Source: Verrucomicrobia bacterium LP2A
Lineage (GTDB): Bacteria; Verrucomicrobiota; Verrucomicrobiia; Methylacidiphilales; Methylacidiphilaceae
Direction of reading: 5' to 3'
DNA: 64,000 nt
NCBI GenBank assembly: GCA_000526255.1
Contig: JAFS01000001.1
Coordinates: forward strand, 1,178,001 to 1,242,000
This document shows positions 43,297 to 54,756 of the stretch, one piece after another. The stretch's first letter is position 1. Each line of letters opens with the position of its first letter. The position numbers were made by a program, and so were the translations under genes. The notes under the pieces are model-generated. The model did not search any database. It had not been told where the DNA came from and saw only the letters and a list, made by a program, of their open reading frames with translations.

Positions 43297-44816
43297 GCGG
43301 CAACGGGCGCGGGTTGGCCTTGAGCGGGGCCGGGTGTCAAGGGAGAGAGCGGCACGAGGACCTCTTTCGCCAGGGTCAGCCAGCGCTCGCGGGGCTCCTC
43401 GAGCGTAAGGCCCGACCCCGCGATGCGGGAGAAGAGTGCCGCTTGCGCAGCCCGGACCCGATCGCCAGGAATGGCGTCGAAGAGATTCTCGTTGAAGGCC
43501 GCCAGCCAGCCGAGCTCCTGCTCGGGGCTCGCCGGGACAAGCTTTTCCTGCTTGAGGAGCTCGCGCAGGAGCCTTCCCCGTTGAATTCTTTTTTCGAGCG
43601 ATGCCTCGAGCTTGGTTCCGAACCGGGTGAAGACCTCGAGCTCGAGGAACTGGAGGAAATCGAGCTTCATCCGTCCCGCCTCCTTCCGCAGCGCGGGATG
43701 CTGCGCCGCTCCCCCGATGCGGGAGACCGATCGCGTCACGTCGATCGCGGGGAGGGTACCGGCCGCGAAGAGGCTCTGCTCGACAAAAACCTGCCCGTCC
43801 GTGATCGAAATCAGGTTCGTCGGGATGTAGGAAGCGAGCTCCCCCTGCTGCGTCTCCACGATCGGGATCGCCGTCAGGCTTCCTCCGCCTTGCGCAGCGG
43901 ACAACCGGGTCGACCGCTCCAGGAGCCGGCTATGCAAGTAGAAGATGTCTCCCGGGTAGGCCTCCCGCCCGGGCGGCCGGCGGAGCAGGAGCGAGAGCTC
44001 CCGGTAGGTCTGCGCATGCTGCGAGAGATCGTCGTAGATCACCAGCGTCTGCCGTCCAAAGCGCATCCATTCCTCGGCCAAGGCGCAGCCGGCAAAGGGG
44101 GCGAGGTATTGGAGCCCGGGGAGCGCGGTCGCCTCGGCCACCACGACCGCCGTGTATGCGAGAGCCCCTTGCGCCCGGAGCGTCTCCACGACCTGGACGA
44201 CGCTCGAGCGCTTCTGCCCGATCAGGACATAGACGCAGAGCACGTCCCGCCCTCGCTGGTTCACAACCATGTCGAGGCAGAAGCTGGTCTTTCCCAGCCC
44301 GTTGTCCCCGATCACGAGCTCCCGCTGCCCCTTGCCGATCGGAACCATCGCGTCGACCATCTTGTTGCCCGTGTAGAGGGGTTGGTCGACAGACTCGCGG
44401 TCCACGATCGCTGGCGCCGGAGCTTCCAGGAGTCCCCTCCGATCCGCCGCCGGAGCGGCCTTCCCGTCGAGCGGGTTTCCTACGGGATCGACCACTCTCC
44501 CCAGCAAGGAGTCTCCGACGGGAATGCTCAGCCGCCTGCCCGTCCGATGGGCGAGCGTCCCGGAGGTCAGCCATCTGGTCTGCACCAGCAGCATCACCGC
44601 TACCGATTCACGGCTCAAGCTGTAGACGAGCGCTTGGCTCCCGTCTTCCAGCTCGAGCAAATCGTCGATGGCGGCCGAGGAGAGCCCGTCGATCCAGGCG
44701 ATTCCGTCGCCGACGGAAGTGACCCGGCCGAATTCGGCGACCTCGGGGGCAAAATGATACTGCTCGACCCAGTTCGCCTTCTGTTCGAGCGGGGAAAGTT
44801 CCTTCTTTTCCGGCAT
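43293..44816 (-). CDS. atpA: F-ATPase alpha subunit (N-type cluster)
   Basis: Non-catalytic nucleotide-binding subunit of F1, 507 residues. The P-loop reads [10 protein letters not shown] instead of the usual GDRQTGKT, a divergence expected of the N-type branch. The [22 protein letters not shown] segment and the C-terminal [16 protein letters not shown] region are normal. It follows atpF by three bases and overlaps atpG by four. Confidence 0.94.
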   Translation of the reverse strand: MPEKKELSPLEQKANWVEQYHFAPEVAEFGRVTSVGDGIAWIDGLSSAAIDDLLELEDGSQALVYSLSRESVAVMLLVQTRWLTSGTLAHRTGRRLSIPVGDSLLGRVVDPVGNPLDGKAAPAADRRGLLEAPAPAIVDRESVDQPLYTGNKMVDAMVPIGKGQRELVIGDNGLGKTSFCLDMVVNQRGRDVLCVYVLIGQKRSSVVQVVETLRAQGALAYTAVVVAEATALPGLQYLAPFAGCALAEEWMRFGRQTLVIYDDLSQHAQTYRELSLLLRRPPGREAYPGDIFYLHSRLLERSTRLSAAQGGGSLTAIPIVETQQGELASYIPTNLISITDGQVFVEQSLFAAGTLPAIDVTRSVSRIGGAAQHPALRKEAGRMKLDFLQFLELEVFTRFGTKLEASLEKRIQRGRLLRELLKQEKLVPASPEQELGWLAAFNENLFDAIPGDRVRAAQAALFSRIAGSGLTLEEPRERWLTLAKEVLVPLSPLTPGPAQGQPAPVAA

Positions 44817-44819
44817 GAT

Positions 44820-45566
44820 TTAGCCCTCTCCTTTCGAAGCAAAAAACAAAAGCTCGTCCTTCACGTTCGCCCGGGCCATCCAGCCGCCCACGACCGCACG
44901 CACCCCCGCCCCGAGCGAACTGTCAACAAGGGAGTCACAGGGCAGCTCCTTCCCGCACGCCACCCACAACGCGCGCACCAGGCGCTCACGCCGGGCGGGA
45001 TCGAGCGGAAAGGCGGTTCGAACCTCCATCCGCTGGACACCTTCCCGAGTCACCGAGCTCCGAATTTCCGCGAGCGTCTCCTCGGGCAGCCGCTCGACCT
45101 CCTCGATCGCCCGATCGACCAGCTTCGCCTCGAGATCCGGTGTCGCCAGATCGTGGAGAAAGCGGCTGGCAAATTGGCTGGCGATGCGCAGTGCACGGGT
45201 CTCCGCCTCCTGGGAGAGGGCAGCCAGCCGATGGGCTTCCACCGCTCGCGACCGCTCCCGCTCCTCCTTCATGAGCCGGTCGTTTTCGCTCTGCAGCCGG
45301 CTCCGTTCCCCCTGCATCTCTTGGAGAAGCTTGGCCCGCGACTGTTCCTTTTCCACCTCCCAGAGGGTCATGCGATTCGCATAGGCACTCTGCAGATCCT
45401 CGCCCTCCTTCTTGACCCGCTGCGCTTCCTCCCACGCCTTCCCGGTCGCCGCCTTCCGCTCCGCGAGCAGCCGCAAGACGGGACGGAAGAGGAGCCGGTG
45501 CAGGAGCCAGACCAGGACAAGGAAGTTAATTACCTGGAGCAGAAAGGTCGTCCAATCCAAGCTCAC
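44820..45566 (-). CDS. atpF: F-ATPase b subunit with delta-like C-terminal domain
   Basis: A 248-residue peripheral-stalk protein, much longer than a usual b subunit (about 160). Residues 8-28 form the membrane helix, and residues 30-140 a charged coiled coil rich in Glu, Arg and Gln. The last 85 residues (from about 160) resemble the C-terminal part of the delta subunit: VRTAFPLDPARRERLVRAL followed by DSSLGAGVRAVVGG. The operon has no separate atpH, so this tail could replace delta at the top of F1. It starts 33 bases after atpE. Confidence 0.85.
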   Translation of the reverse strand: MSLDWTTFLLQVINFLVLVWLLHRLLFRPVLRLLAERKAATGKAWEEAQRVKKEGEDLQSAYANRMTLWEVEKEQSRAKLLQEMQGERSRLQSENDRLMKEERERSRAVEAHRLAALSQEAETRALRIASQFASRFLHDLATPDLEAKLVDRAIEEVERLPEETLAEIRSSVTREGVQRMEVRTAFPLDPARRERLVRALWVACGKELPCDSLVDSSLGAGVRAVVGGWMARANVKDELLFFASKGEG

Positions 45567-45599
45567 GGCGATCGCCTCTCGTTCGATTCCACCCGGGAC

Positions 45600-45869
45600 C
45601 TACTTGTGGAGCAGGTAATCGAGCATCGGGCTTCGGAAGAGAACGATGAGCACGACGACCAGGACGTAGATCGCCAGCGACTCGATCATCGCCAGGCCGA
45701 TCAAGAGCCAGCGCATGATCGACTTTTCGGCCTCCGGCTGACGGGCCAGAGCCTCAAGCGCCTTGGCGATCGCCATCCCCATGCCGATCCCGGGCCCCAA
45801 GACGCCAAGTCCCATGGCCAAGACCGCGAGCGCGGTCACGAGCGTGGTGAAAAGACCTAAATTGCTCAT
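45600..45869 (-). CDS. atpE: F-ATPase c subunit (N-type cluster)
   Basis: Proteolipid ring subunit, 89 residues in two membrane helices joined by the polar loop ARQPE (42-46). The ion-carrying Glu63 is followed by Ser64 and, four further on, Tyr68 (MIESLAIY), as in sodium-binding c rings. However the helix-1 Gln that also coordinates sodium is Met30 here (GIGMGMA), and the Thr after Ser is Leu65. The ion is therefore uncertain. It overlaps atpB by four bases. Confidence 0.94.
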   Translation of the reverse strand: MSNLGLFTTLVTALAVLAMGLGVLGPGIGMGMAIAKALEALARQPEAEKSIMRWLLIGLAMIESLAIYVLVVVLIVLFRSPMLDYLLHK

Positions 45870-46567
45870 CGTGCGATTCCTCCTTTTTGTTGTTCCTTCT
45901 CCACCAGCGTCTGCATGCTGCCAGCGATGTAGACCAGAGACAGCATCCCGAAAATGTAGGCCTGCAAGAGAGCCTCGATGAGATGGAGAAAGAGAAAGGC
46001 GACCGGCACCAGGAACCCGGCCAGCAGGAGCAGAATGCCGATTGCCACCTCCATCCCCGTCATGTTGCCGAAGAGACGGACGGCCAGAGTCAAGGTTCGG
46101 GTCAGCTCGCTCATGACATGAAAAGGGAACATCCAGAACATCGGAGCGAAATATTCCCGAAGGTAGGCGGCCAGCCCGCCGGCACGCACCCCATAGAAGG
46201 GCACCGCCAGAAAGACGATCGCTGCTAGCGCCCCCGTCACCGAAAGATCTCCGGTCGGGGAATGGAGACCGGGAATGAGCCCGATCAGGTTGGCAAAAAG
46301 AATATAGATCCAGAGGGCTCCGATGAGAGGCAGAACACGCTCCGGCGCCTTGGGGATCGACTCGCGAACGGTCGATTCGATCGCTTGAACGGCCATCTCC
46401 ACGACGACCTGCCAGCCGGCCGGATCCCGGAGGCGAAGCCGGCTCTTCGCCCAGCCGGCCGCCCCGGCCAGCAGGATCGTGAGTGCCGTCGCACTCACCG
46501 CCGACTCGCTCACGGCGAAGGAGCCGATCCGAAGCATCGGCTCTCCAAGAAGTCCTCCCGAGCTCAT
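45866..46567 (-). CDS. atpB: F-ATPase a subunit (N-type cluster)
   Basis: The stator half-channel of Fo, 233 residues. The essential Arg lies in LAVRLFGNMTG, and the preceding ELTRTLTL and the last helices (LIEALLQAYIFGMLSLVYI) match subunit a. ATG 46567 is fixed by its ATGA overlap with the upstream atpQ stop; the frame remains open far upstream across other genes, which is not coding. It overlaps atpE by four bases. Confidence 0.94.
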   Translation of the reverse strand: MSSGGLLGEPMLRIGSFAVSESAVSATALTILLAGAAGWAKSRLRLRDPAGWQVVVEMAVQAIESTVRESIPKAPERVLPLIGALWIYILFANLIGLIPGLHSPTGDLSVTGALAAIVFLAVPFYGVRAGGLAAYLREYFAPMFWMFPFHVMSELTRTLTLAVRLFGNMTGMEVAIGILLLLAGFLVPVAFLFLHLIEALLQAYIFGMLSLVYIAGSMQTLVEKEQQKGGIAR

Positions 46568-46911
46568 AAGTTTTGTCGGATATGGTTGTAGACGCTCAAG
46601 GCACCGAGAATGACCCCCAGCAGAATCCCCGTGATCGTCCAGTGGATGGCATAGCCCGCCAGATGCTGGTCGAGCCATCGTCCGAGGAAGGTCCCAACGA
46701 CGACCGGAAGGATGAAGAGAAGACCGATCGTTCCGAGGGAGAGCCACGCGGATAGGACGTTGTGTTTCTCCTTCTCGGCTTTCTTCATCCGCTCCACGTC
46801 CTTGCCCACCTGACCAGCCAACCGCCTTCGGTCTTCCTCCGGCAGCTCTCGCCTTGGTTCCCGCCCCGCTTCGTTCTCTTCGTGATCCTCCACGAGCCCC
46901 GCTCTCCCCAT
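46564..46911 (-). CDS. atpQ: AtpQ/AtpZ-like two-helix ATPase assembly protein
   Basis: A 115-residue protein. The first 50 residues are charged (Glu, Arg, Lys), followed by two membrane helices at about 54-76 and 88-108 (LGTIGLLFILPVVVGTFLG and TITGILLGVILGALSV). Position between epsilon and a subunits matches atpQ of N-type operons, a relative of AtpI/AtpZ assembly factors. The second small gene usually there, atpR with three helices, is absent. It begins two bases after the atpC stop. Confidence 0.75.
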   Translation of the reverse strand: MGRAGLVEDHEENEAGREPRRELPEEDRRRLAGQVGKDVERMKKAEKEKHNVLSAWLSLGTIGLLFILPVVVGTFLGRWLDQHLAGYAIHWTITGILLGVILGALSVYNHIRQNL

Positions 46912-46913
46912 GG

Positions 46914-48841
<1,928 letters not shown>

Positions 48842-48873
48842 TCATCTAGTCCTAATCCCCCCAGGCAAAACGG

Positions 48874-50217
48874 ATGAACCTCGAATCGACCCTCCTCCTC
48901 ACCGATCTCTACGAACTGACCATGCTCCAGGGCTATGTCCACGAGGGAATGAACGAGAGGGCCGTCTTCGAGTTCTTCGTCCGAAGGCTCCCGAAGAGCC
49001 GAAACTTCCTCCTTGCCGCCGGCCTCGAGCAGGTGCTCGCCTTTCTGGAATCGGCCCGGTTCGAGCCCGAGGAGGTCGACTGGCTGGCCGGTCAGGGATT
49101 CCACCCGGAGCTCCTCGAATGGCTCCGCGACTTCCGCTTCCGGGGCGATGTCCACGCGATGCCCGAAGGCACGGTCTGCTTTCCCGAGGAGCCGATCCTC
49201 CGGGTCACCGCACCCATCCCGGAAGCCCAGATCTTCGAGAGCCGGATCATGAACCTGCTCCACTTCCAGACCATGATCGCCTCCAAGGCGGCCCGGTCGG
49301 TGCTGGCCGCCCCCGGCAAGGAACTGGTCGATTTCGGCCTGCGCCGGGCGCATGGCGCCGAAGCCGGCCTCTATGCGGCCCGCGCCGCCTTTCTGGCCGG
49401 CTTCTCGGCGACCGCCACGGTCCTCGCGGGCCGGCGATTCGGCATTCCCCTCTCCGGGACGATGGCCCACTCCTTCATCCAGGCGCACGACTCCGAGGAA
49501 GAGGCATTCTTGCGCTTCGCCGAGGCCAACCCCGAGCGGGCCGTCTTCCTGGTCGACACCTACGACACCGAGGAGGCCGTCCGCAAGCTCGTCGCCCTGG
49601 CCCCACGCCTGCGGGAGCGGGGGATCCGGCCGCTGGCCGTTCGGCTCGACAGCGGCGACCTCGGCTCCCATGCGCGACACGTCCGCCGAATCCTCGACCA
49701 GGCGGGCCTGACCGACATCGCCATCTTCGCGAGCGGGAACCTCACCGAGGAAAGACTCCAGGAGCTCGTCTGGACGGAGGCTCCCATCAACGGCTTCGGG
49801 ATCGGCACCTCCCTCGATACTTCCTCCGATGCCCCCTACCTCGACTGCGTCTACAAGCTCGAGGAGTACGCGGGCAAGCCCCGGCGGAAGCGCTCCGAAG
49901 GCAAAGCGACCTGGCCCGGATGCAAGCAGGTCTTTCGGCAGTGCGATCGCGAGGGCAAGATCGCTTCCGACCTTGTGGCTCTCGAAGGGGAGGAGCATCC
50001 CGGCGATCCCCTGCTGCTTCCCGTGATGCGGGAGGGCAAACGCCTGGCAGCTCCCGAGCCGCTGCGCTCGTCCCGGGAGCGGGCCGCCCGATCGCTCGCC
50101 TCCCTGCCGGAGGATCTGCGCGGGCTCGTTCCAGGAGCGGTCTCGGCCCCCTACCCGGTGCGCTTCTCGACGAAGCTCGACGCCTTGCGCCGCACCCTCG
50201 AGCGCGCCCTCGCCTGA
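48874..50217 (+). CDS. pncB: Nicotinate phosphoribosyltransferase
   Basis: Converts nicotinate and PRPP to nicotinate mononucleotide in NAD salvage. It has 447 residues. The start [15 protein letters not shown], the catalytic His in [12 protein letters not shown], the PRPP-binding VDTYDT and AVRLDSGDL segments, and [14 protein letters not shown] are all typical. It opens a plus-strand run with queH and tatC, with about 100 bases before queH. Confidence 0.95.
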   Translation: MNLESTLLLTDLYELTMLQGYVHEGMNERAVFEFFVRRLPKSRNFLLAAGLEQVLAFLESARFEPEEVDWLAGQGFHPELLEWLRDFRFRGDVHAMPEGTVCFPEEPILRVTAPIPEAQIFESRIMNLLHFQTMIASKAARSVLAAPGKELVDFGLRRAHGAEAGLYAARAAFLAGFSATATVLAGRRFGIPLSGTMAHSFIQAHDSEEEAFLRFAEANPERAVFLVDTYDTEEAVRKLVALAPRLRERGIRPLAVRLDSGDLGSHARHVRRILDQAGLTDIAIFASGNLTEERLQELVWTEAPINGFGIGTSLDTSSDAPYLDCVYKLEEYAGKPRRKRSEGKATWPGCKQVFRQCDREGKIASDLVALEGEEHPGDPLLLPVMREGKRLAAPEPLRSSRERAARSLASLPEDLRGLVPGAVSAPYPVRFSTKLDALRRTLERALA

Positions 50218-50318
50218 TCCGGAAACGAGGGAGGAGCGGCCCCGGGGAAAGGCGGCCGGGAGCCGCCGGAGCAACTTCCCCTTGCCAACCCTCGTCTTTC
50301 CGAGCTTGGCTTGGAGGA

Positions 50319-50984
50319 ATGCCGCGCCGATCCCCCGTTCCGACGTTCGAGCTGCCCGCCGGGGCGAAGAAGGTCCTGCTCCACTCCTGCTGCGCCCCCT
50401 GCTCGGGCGCCGTCATGGAGCGCATCCTGGCTGCGGGGGCCGGGCTCACGGTCTTCTTCTACAACCCGAACATCCATCCGCTCCGCGAGTACGAGCTGCG
50501 CAAGCGGGAGAACATCGCCTTCGCCCAGAAGCTCTCGGTGCCCTTCATCGATGCCGATTACGATACCGACAACTGGTTTTCCCGGGTACGGGGCCTCGAA
50601 TGGGAGCCCGAACGGGGCGCGCGCTGCACCGCCTGCTTCGACCTCCGCTTCGAACGGACGGCCCTCTATGCGGCCGAGCGGGGATTCCCCGTGTTCACGA
50701 GCAGCCTGGGCATCTCGCGATGGAAGGATTTCGACCAGGTCACCGGTGCCGGAATGCGGGCCGCAGCCCGCTACCCCGGCCTCCTCTATTGGGCCCACAA
50801 CTGGAGGAAGCGCGGCGGCTCCGAACGGATGATCGAGATCTCCCGGGAAGAAGGCTTCTACCAGCAGGAATATTGCGGCTGCCTCTACTCGCTGCGCGAC
50901 GCCAACCGCTGGCGGAGCGCCCAAGGCCGCCCCAAGATCGAGCTGGGAAAGAAGTTTTACGGGAGACCGGCGCCTCCCGCTTAG
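50319..50984 (+). CDS. queH: Epoxyqueuosine reductase QueH
   Basis: Reduces epoxyqueuosine to queuosine in tRNA with an iron-sulfur cluster; QueH is the cobalamin-independent alternative to QueG. It has 221 residues. The cysteine motifs are LHSCCAPC near residue 22-29, [10 protein letters not shown] in the middle and EYCGCLYS near the C terminus. The GGAGGA ribosome site lies immediately before ATG 50319. It is followed two bases later by tatC. Confidence 0.92.
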   Translation: MPRRSPVPTFELPAGAKKVLLHSCCAPCSGAVMERILAAGAGLTVFFYNPNIHPLREYELRKRENIAFAQKLSVPFIDADYDTDNWFSRVRGLEWEPERGARCTACFDLRFERTALYAAERGFPVFTSSLGISRWKDFDQVTGAGMRAAARYPGLLYWAHNWRKRGGSERMIEISREEGFYQQEYCGCLYSLRDANRWRSAQGRPKIELGKKFYGRPAPPA

Positions 50985-50986
50985 CG

Positions 50987-51793
50987 ATGCTCCACTCCTC
51001 CGACGAAAAGCCCTTCCTCGACCACCTGGAAGATCTGCGCTGGACGGTCTTCAAAGCACTGGCCGCCCTGGCGCTCGCTTCCCTCGTCGGCTTCGTCGAA
51101 ACCAAGCCGATCCTCGGCCTGCTCCTCGGGCCGCTCAAGCAAGCGGGAGAAGACCCGGCGAAGATTCTCCGCTTCCTGGGTGTGGTCGATCCCTTTTCCG
51201 TCCAGCTCAAGATCAGCCTCTTGACCGGAATCGTCCTCTCCCTGCCCGCCATCCTCTACTTCGTCGGCGACTTTCTCCTTCCCGCGCTCACCCCGACGGA
51301 AAAGCGGGCGCTCCTTCCCGTCTTTTCCACCGGAGCCTTCCTCTTCCTCCTCGGCGGATTCTTTTCCTACGCCCTCCTTCTCCCCCAGACCCTCCGCTTC
51401 TTCGTCCAGTACAGCCACGACCTCGGGGTCGAAACCCAGTGGACCCTGCCCAACTACCTCGACTTTGTCGTCCAGATGATCGTCGGCTTCGGCCTCGCCT
51501 TTGAGCTTCCCCTGGTCGTCGTCCTGCTCACCTACTTCGGCATCCTCCGCGCCGAGCTCCTGCGCCGCTACCGCCGCCACGCGATCGTTGTCATCATCGT
51601 CGCCGCCGCCTGCATCACCCCCACCTCCGATCCCTTCACCCTCTTCCTCCTGGCGGTTCCGATGTATCTCCTCTACGAGCTCTCCGTCTGGATCGCCATC
51701 GGCATCGAGCGGAAACGGGGCCGGCCCATCTCCCCTCCCGGGCCGCCGCCCGCGCTCGAGCCGCAAACCGAGGGGAACAAGCCGGCGCCTTAG
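50987..51793 (+). CDS. tatC: Twin-arginine translocase subunit TatC
   Basis: Receptor component of the Tat system, which exports folded proteins. It has 268 residues with six membrane helices. The N-terminal FLDHLEDLRW motif binds the signal peptide, and the inter-helix LPQTLRFF and ITPTSDPFT segments are typical. The C-terminal tail is Pro-rich. tatA/tatB are not nearby. Its stop overlaps the convergent pabC-like gene by four bases. Confidence 0.95.
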   Translation: MLHSSDEKPFLDHLEDLRWTVFKALAALALASLVGFVETKPILGLLLGPLKQAGEDPAKILRFLGVVDPFSVQLKISLLTGIVLSLPAILYFVGDFLLPALTPTEKRALLPVFSTGAFLFLLGGFFSYALLLPQTLRFFVQYSHDLGVETQWTLPNYLDFVVQMIVGFGLAFELPLVVVLLTYFGILRAELLRRYRRHAIVVIIVAAACITPTSDPFTLFLLAVPMYLLYELSVWIAIGIERKRGRPISPPGPPPALEPQTEGNKPAP

Positions 51794-52533
51794 CCGGTCT
51801 TCCCGCTCAAGGCGGCTGCCTGCAGCGCCGTTTCGAGCTCCTTGCGCAGCCGACGGACGACCGGGCCGATGGGAAAAGCCCGGCCCAGGTACCGGTTGAC
51901 GGGCATGATCCCGATCCAGCTGTTGGTCAAGAAGATCTCCTCCGCGTCCTCGAGTACGGAAAGGGGGAAGCATCCCTCGACGACCTTGGACCGGCCCAAG
52001 ACCCATCCTCGAACAACACCCGCCCGGCAGCCCGCCTCCGGAGCGGGGGTGAAGATCGACTTCCCGCGGACCCAGAAGAGATTGCTGCAGGCTCCCGCCG
52101 CGATCTCGCCCCTCTCATTGCAGAGAAGCGCCTCGTCGGACGCCACCGCCCTCCGAGCCTGCCAGCGCGTCAAGTAGCTGAGCGTCTTGAAGCGGGCATC
52201 CCAGTTTGTGGAGCCGACGCGCTGGGGAGCCGGTTCGAGAGAATAGGCAACCCGATCGGAGGGACTCTCCCGGGCAAAGCTCTCCCACTGGTCTTCCCAG
52301 GTGACCACCCAGCGCCAGCGGCCCGTTTCCCCGGGCGGCAGGCCAGGGAGCCGCCTTCGAAAATCGACCTTTCGGTCGATGCCGAGAGCCTCGGTTGCTT
52401 CTCCGAGAGCCTGCCAATGCTCCTCCACGAATTGCGGAAACCCTTTTTCAACGCGGAGCGTTTCAAAGACGCCGAATCCCGGTAAGAACGAACGGCCTCC
52501 TCCCGGTTTCCCCAACGGCTCGCTGCGCTTCAC
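51790..52533 (-). CDS. Class IV PLP aminotransferase / aminodeoxychorismate lyase-like
   Basis: A 247-residue fold-type IV PLP enzyme. The start GTG 52533 overlaps the dsbD stop (GTGA), which fixes it. The N-terminal GFGVFETLRVEKG is a family hallmark; Lys116 in RFKTLSYL should bind PLP, and Glu143 in ERGEIAAGACSNLFWV holds the ring nitrogen. The end has the usual SWIGIMPV loop. Aminodeoxychorismate lyase (PabC, folate synthesis) is most likely by size; branched-chain or D-amino acid transaminase is possible. Confidence 0.8.
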   Translation of the reverse strand: MKRSEPLGKPGGGRSFLPGFGVFETLRVEKGFPQFVEEHWQALGEATEALGIDRKVDFRRRLPGLPPGETGRWRWVVTWEDQWESFARESPSDRVAYSLEPAPQRVGSTNWDARFKTLSYLTRWQARRAVASDEALLCNERGEIAAGACSNLFWVRGKSIFTPAPEAGCRAGVVRGWVLGRSKVVEGCFPLSVLEDAEEIFLTNSWIGIMPVNRYLGRAFPIGPVVRRLRKELETALQAAALSGKTG

Positions 52534-54710
52534 GGGCGGCCCTGCGGCGAGGACGAGAGCGCGGGTGCCCCAGGGCCCGGGCTTGGGAGCTTGTCGAGCT
52601 CGTCCAAAAGGATGCGGGGGGTCAGCAGCTCCGGAAGCAGCTTCGGCTCCGACTGGGGGTCGGGTCCGTAGAGCACGTAGGTCGGAACTCCGCTCCGCCC
52701 CAGCTCGGTCAAGGCCTGCGTGATCGCCGGATCCCGGTTCGTCCAATCGGCCACCATCCAGACCACCCCGCGGTCGGCAAACCGCTTGCGGACTTCCGGG
52801 TTGTTGAGAGCGACCCGCTCGTTGACCTTGCAGGTCAAGCACCAGGAGGCCGTGAAATCGAGGAAGACGGGAACCCTTTCGCTCCGCAGCTCGTTGAGTC
52901 GCGCCGCCGAGTAGGAAGTCCAAGGCTCCTCGGCTCTTCGGCTCGACGCATCCCGCAGGAGATAGCCGATGGCCGCACCCGCCACGAGCACCCCGACCAG
53001 ACCCGCGACCAGCCGGACCGGCAGGATCCGGCTCAGGTTCGCGTATCTTCCGAAGAGCCAGGCGCCGAAGCCCACCCCGACGAGGGCGAGGAGGAGAGAG
53101 CCCACGCCGTCGATCCCGCGCAGCTTCCCATAGACCCAGAGAAGCCAGACCACGGCTGCCATCATGGGAAACCCCAAGAGCTGCTTGAAATCCTCCATCC
53201 ACCGTCCCGGACGCGGCAGCAGCTGCATCAGCACGGGAAAGGCACAGAGCAAAAAGACGGGAGCGGCGACCCCCAGCCCCAAGGCGCCGAAGACAAGCAA
53301 GGCGATCCACATCGGCTGGGCCAGGGCAAAGCCGAGTGCCACCCCCATGAACGGGGCGGTGCAGGGACTGGCCACCACGGTGGCCAGCACCCCGCTGCCA
53401 AAGCTCCCCCAGAGGCCCCGCACCCGATCGGCGACCCCCCCCATTCTCCCGAAGGAGGCTCCAAACTCGAAGACGCCGAAGAGGCTCAACGAGACCAGAA
53501 AGAAGAGGACGATCAGAAGCGCGACGAACGGAGCGGATTGGAGCTGAAAGCCCCATCCGAGCTCCGCCCCTCGCGCCCGGAGGGAGAGCAGGACCGTCGC
53601 CAGAACGAGGAAGGACGAAACGACTCCGACCAGAAAGGCAAGCCCATGCGAAAACGAGCCGCCGCCTTCCTCCCGGCCCCGTTCCACCAGGTGCAGGACC
53701 TTGAGCGAAAGGACGGGGAAGACGCAGGGCATCAAGTTGAGGATCATCCCGCCGAGAAAGGCGAAGCCGAGCACCAGCCAGAGCTCCCGGGAGGCGGGAA
53801 GGGAGCGGAGGCTGATCGGCACGGGCACCTGCTCCGCTTCGAGCGCCCACGCAATCTTCCGCGTCCCCTTCCATTCGGTCGACTGGGCGAGAAGCAGGCC
53901 GCCTAGCTTCCTTGGCAGAGGCTTGGCCTTCGGCGGCTGGGGAATCTCGAGAATGATGCCAAACTGCTTCAGCCGGAACGTCTGCGGCGCGCTGTCAACG
54001 ATCAGGCCCTCCTCGGCGGGCAGGAAGCGGGGCGCCTCCAGGACGGCCGCCTTCTTTTCGGCGCTCTTCAGCTCCAGGTGGAGCTTGCCGCGTTCGACCC
54101 AGACGTTCGTCTGCACCGTCTTGGGAGGAGCCTGCGGCAGAGCCCCCCGGGCCTGCAGAAAGGCCACCCGCAGCGACGGGTCGATCTTTCCCGGAGCCGC
54201 CACGACCGGAAGGACGAGCACGAGATCGGCACTCCCTGGAATACAGCTCTGCGCGCACTCCACCCAGCTCGCCTTCGCCGAGAGGGCAATGGTTTGCCCC
54301 AAAGGCAGCGACGCCGGAGGCGTCACGGAGACCAGAAGCCACGTCTCTCCCTCGTATCCGTAGCTCGTCAAGGGAGGAATAGAGATCACCTCGGGCACCG
54401 GCCACTGGATCGGCCCGGCTTGAAACCCCTCGGGAAGCTTCCACTCGATCCGCGTCGCCGATCCGGCGTCCCCGGGATTCCGCCAATAGGTGTGCCATCC
54501 CTTCTCCATGCGGAGACGAACCGCCATGAGGACCGGCACCCCCGGGGAGAGGGAGTTGGTCTCCGAGAGGAGGACCACTTCCACATGCCTGCTGCGGGCC
54601 GGCAGGGATTCCGCAGCACGGGAGGCCGAAGGATCGACCGCAGAGAACGCCACGACGAGCGCCAGCCCGAAAAGCCAAGCTCCTCTCTTCATCGTGGAAA
54701 GATGTACCAT
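52530..54710 (-). CDS. dsbD: DsbD/ScsB-type thiol:disulfide interchange protein
   Basis: Carries reducing equivalents from cytoplasmic thioredoxin across the inner membrane to periplasmic thiol proteins, including cytochrome c maturation. It has 726 residues. After a signal peptide comes a large periplasmic domain with Cys pairs (WVECAQSC). Eight membrane helices follow with LNLMPCVFP and VASPCTAPF, the two redox cysteines. A C-terminal thioredoxin domain has the active site CLTC in TASWCLTCKVNE. Starts at ATG 54710 or 54692 are both without a clear ribosome site; the second begins straight at the signal peptide. Confidence 0.92.
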   Translation of the reverse strand: MVHLSTMKRGAWLFGLALVVAFSAVDPSASRAAESLPARSRHVEVVLLSETNSLSPGVPVLMAVRLRMEKGWHTYWRNPGDAGSATRIEWKLPEGFQAGPIQWPVPEVISIPPLTSYGYEGETWLLVSVTPPASLPLGQTIALSAKASWVECAQSCIPGSADLVLVLPVVAAPGKIDPSLRVAFLQARGALPQAPPKTVQTNVWVERGKLHLELKSAEKKAAVLEAPRFLPAEEGLIVDSAPQTFRLKQFGIILEIPQPPKAKPLPRKLGGLLLAQSTEWKGTRKIAWALEAEQVPVPISLRSLPASRELWLVLGFAFLGGMILNLMPCVFPVLSLKVLHLVERGREEGGGSFSHGLAFLVGVVSSFLVLATVLLSLRARGAELGWGFQLQSAPFVALLIVLFFLVSLSLFGVFEFGASFGRMGGVADRVRGLWGSFGSGVLATVVASPCTAPFMGVALGFALAQPMWIALLVFGALGLGVAAPVFLLCAFPVLMQLLPRPGRWMEDFKQLLGFPMMAAVVWLLWVYGKLRGIDGVGSLLLALVGVGFGAWLFGRYANLSRILPVRLVAGLVGVLVAGAAIGYLLRDASSRRAEEPWTSYSAARLNELRSERVPVFLDFTASWCLTCKVNERVALNNPEVRKRFADRGVVWMVADWTNRDPAITQALTELGRSGVPTYVLYGPDPQSEPKLLPELLTPRILLDELDKLPSPGPGAPALSSSPQGRP

Positions 54711-54756
54711 AGGCGGACGTCCGAAAACATGCCAATGATTCTCATAGTCGACTCCG

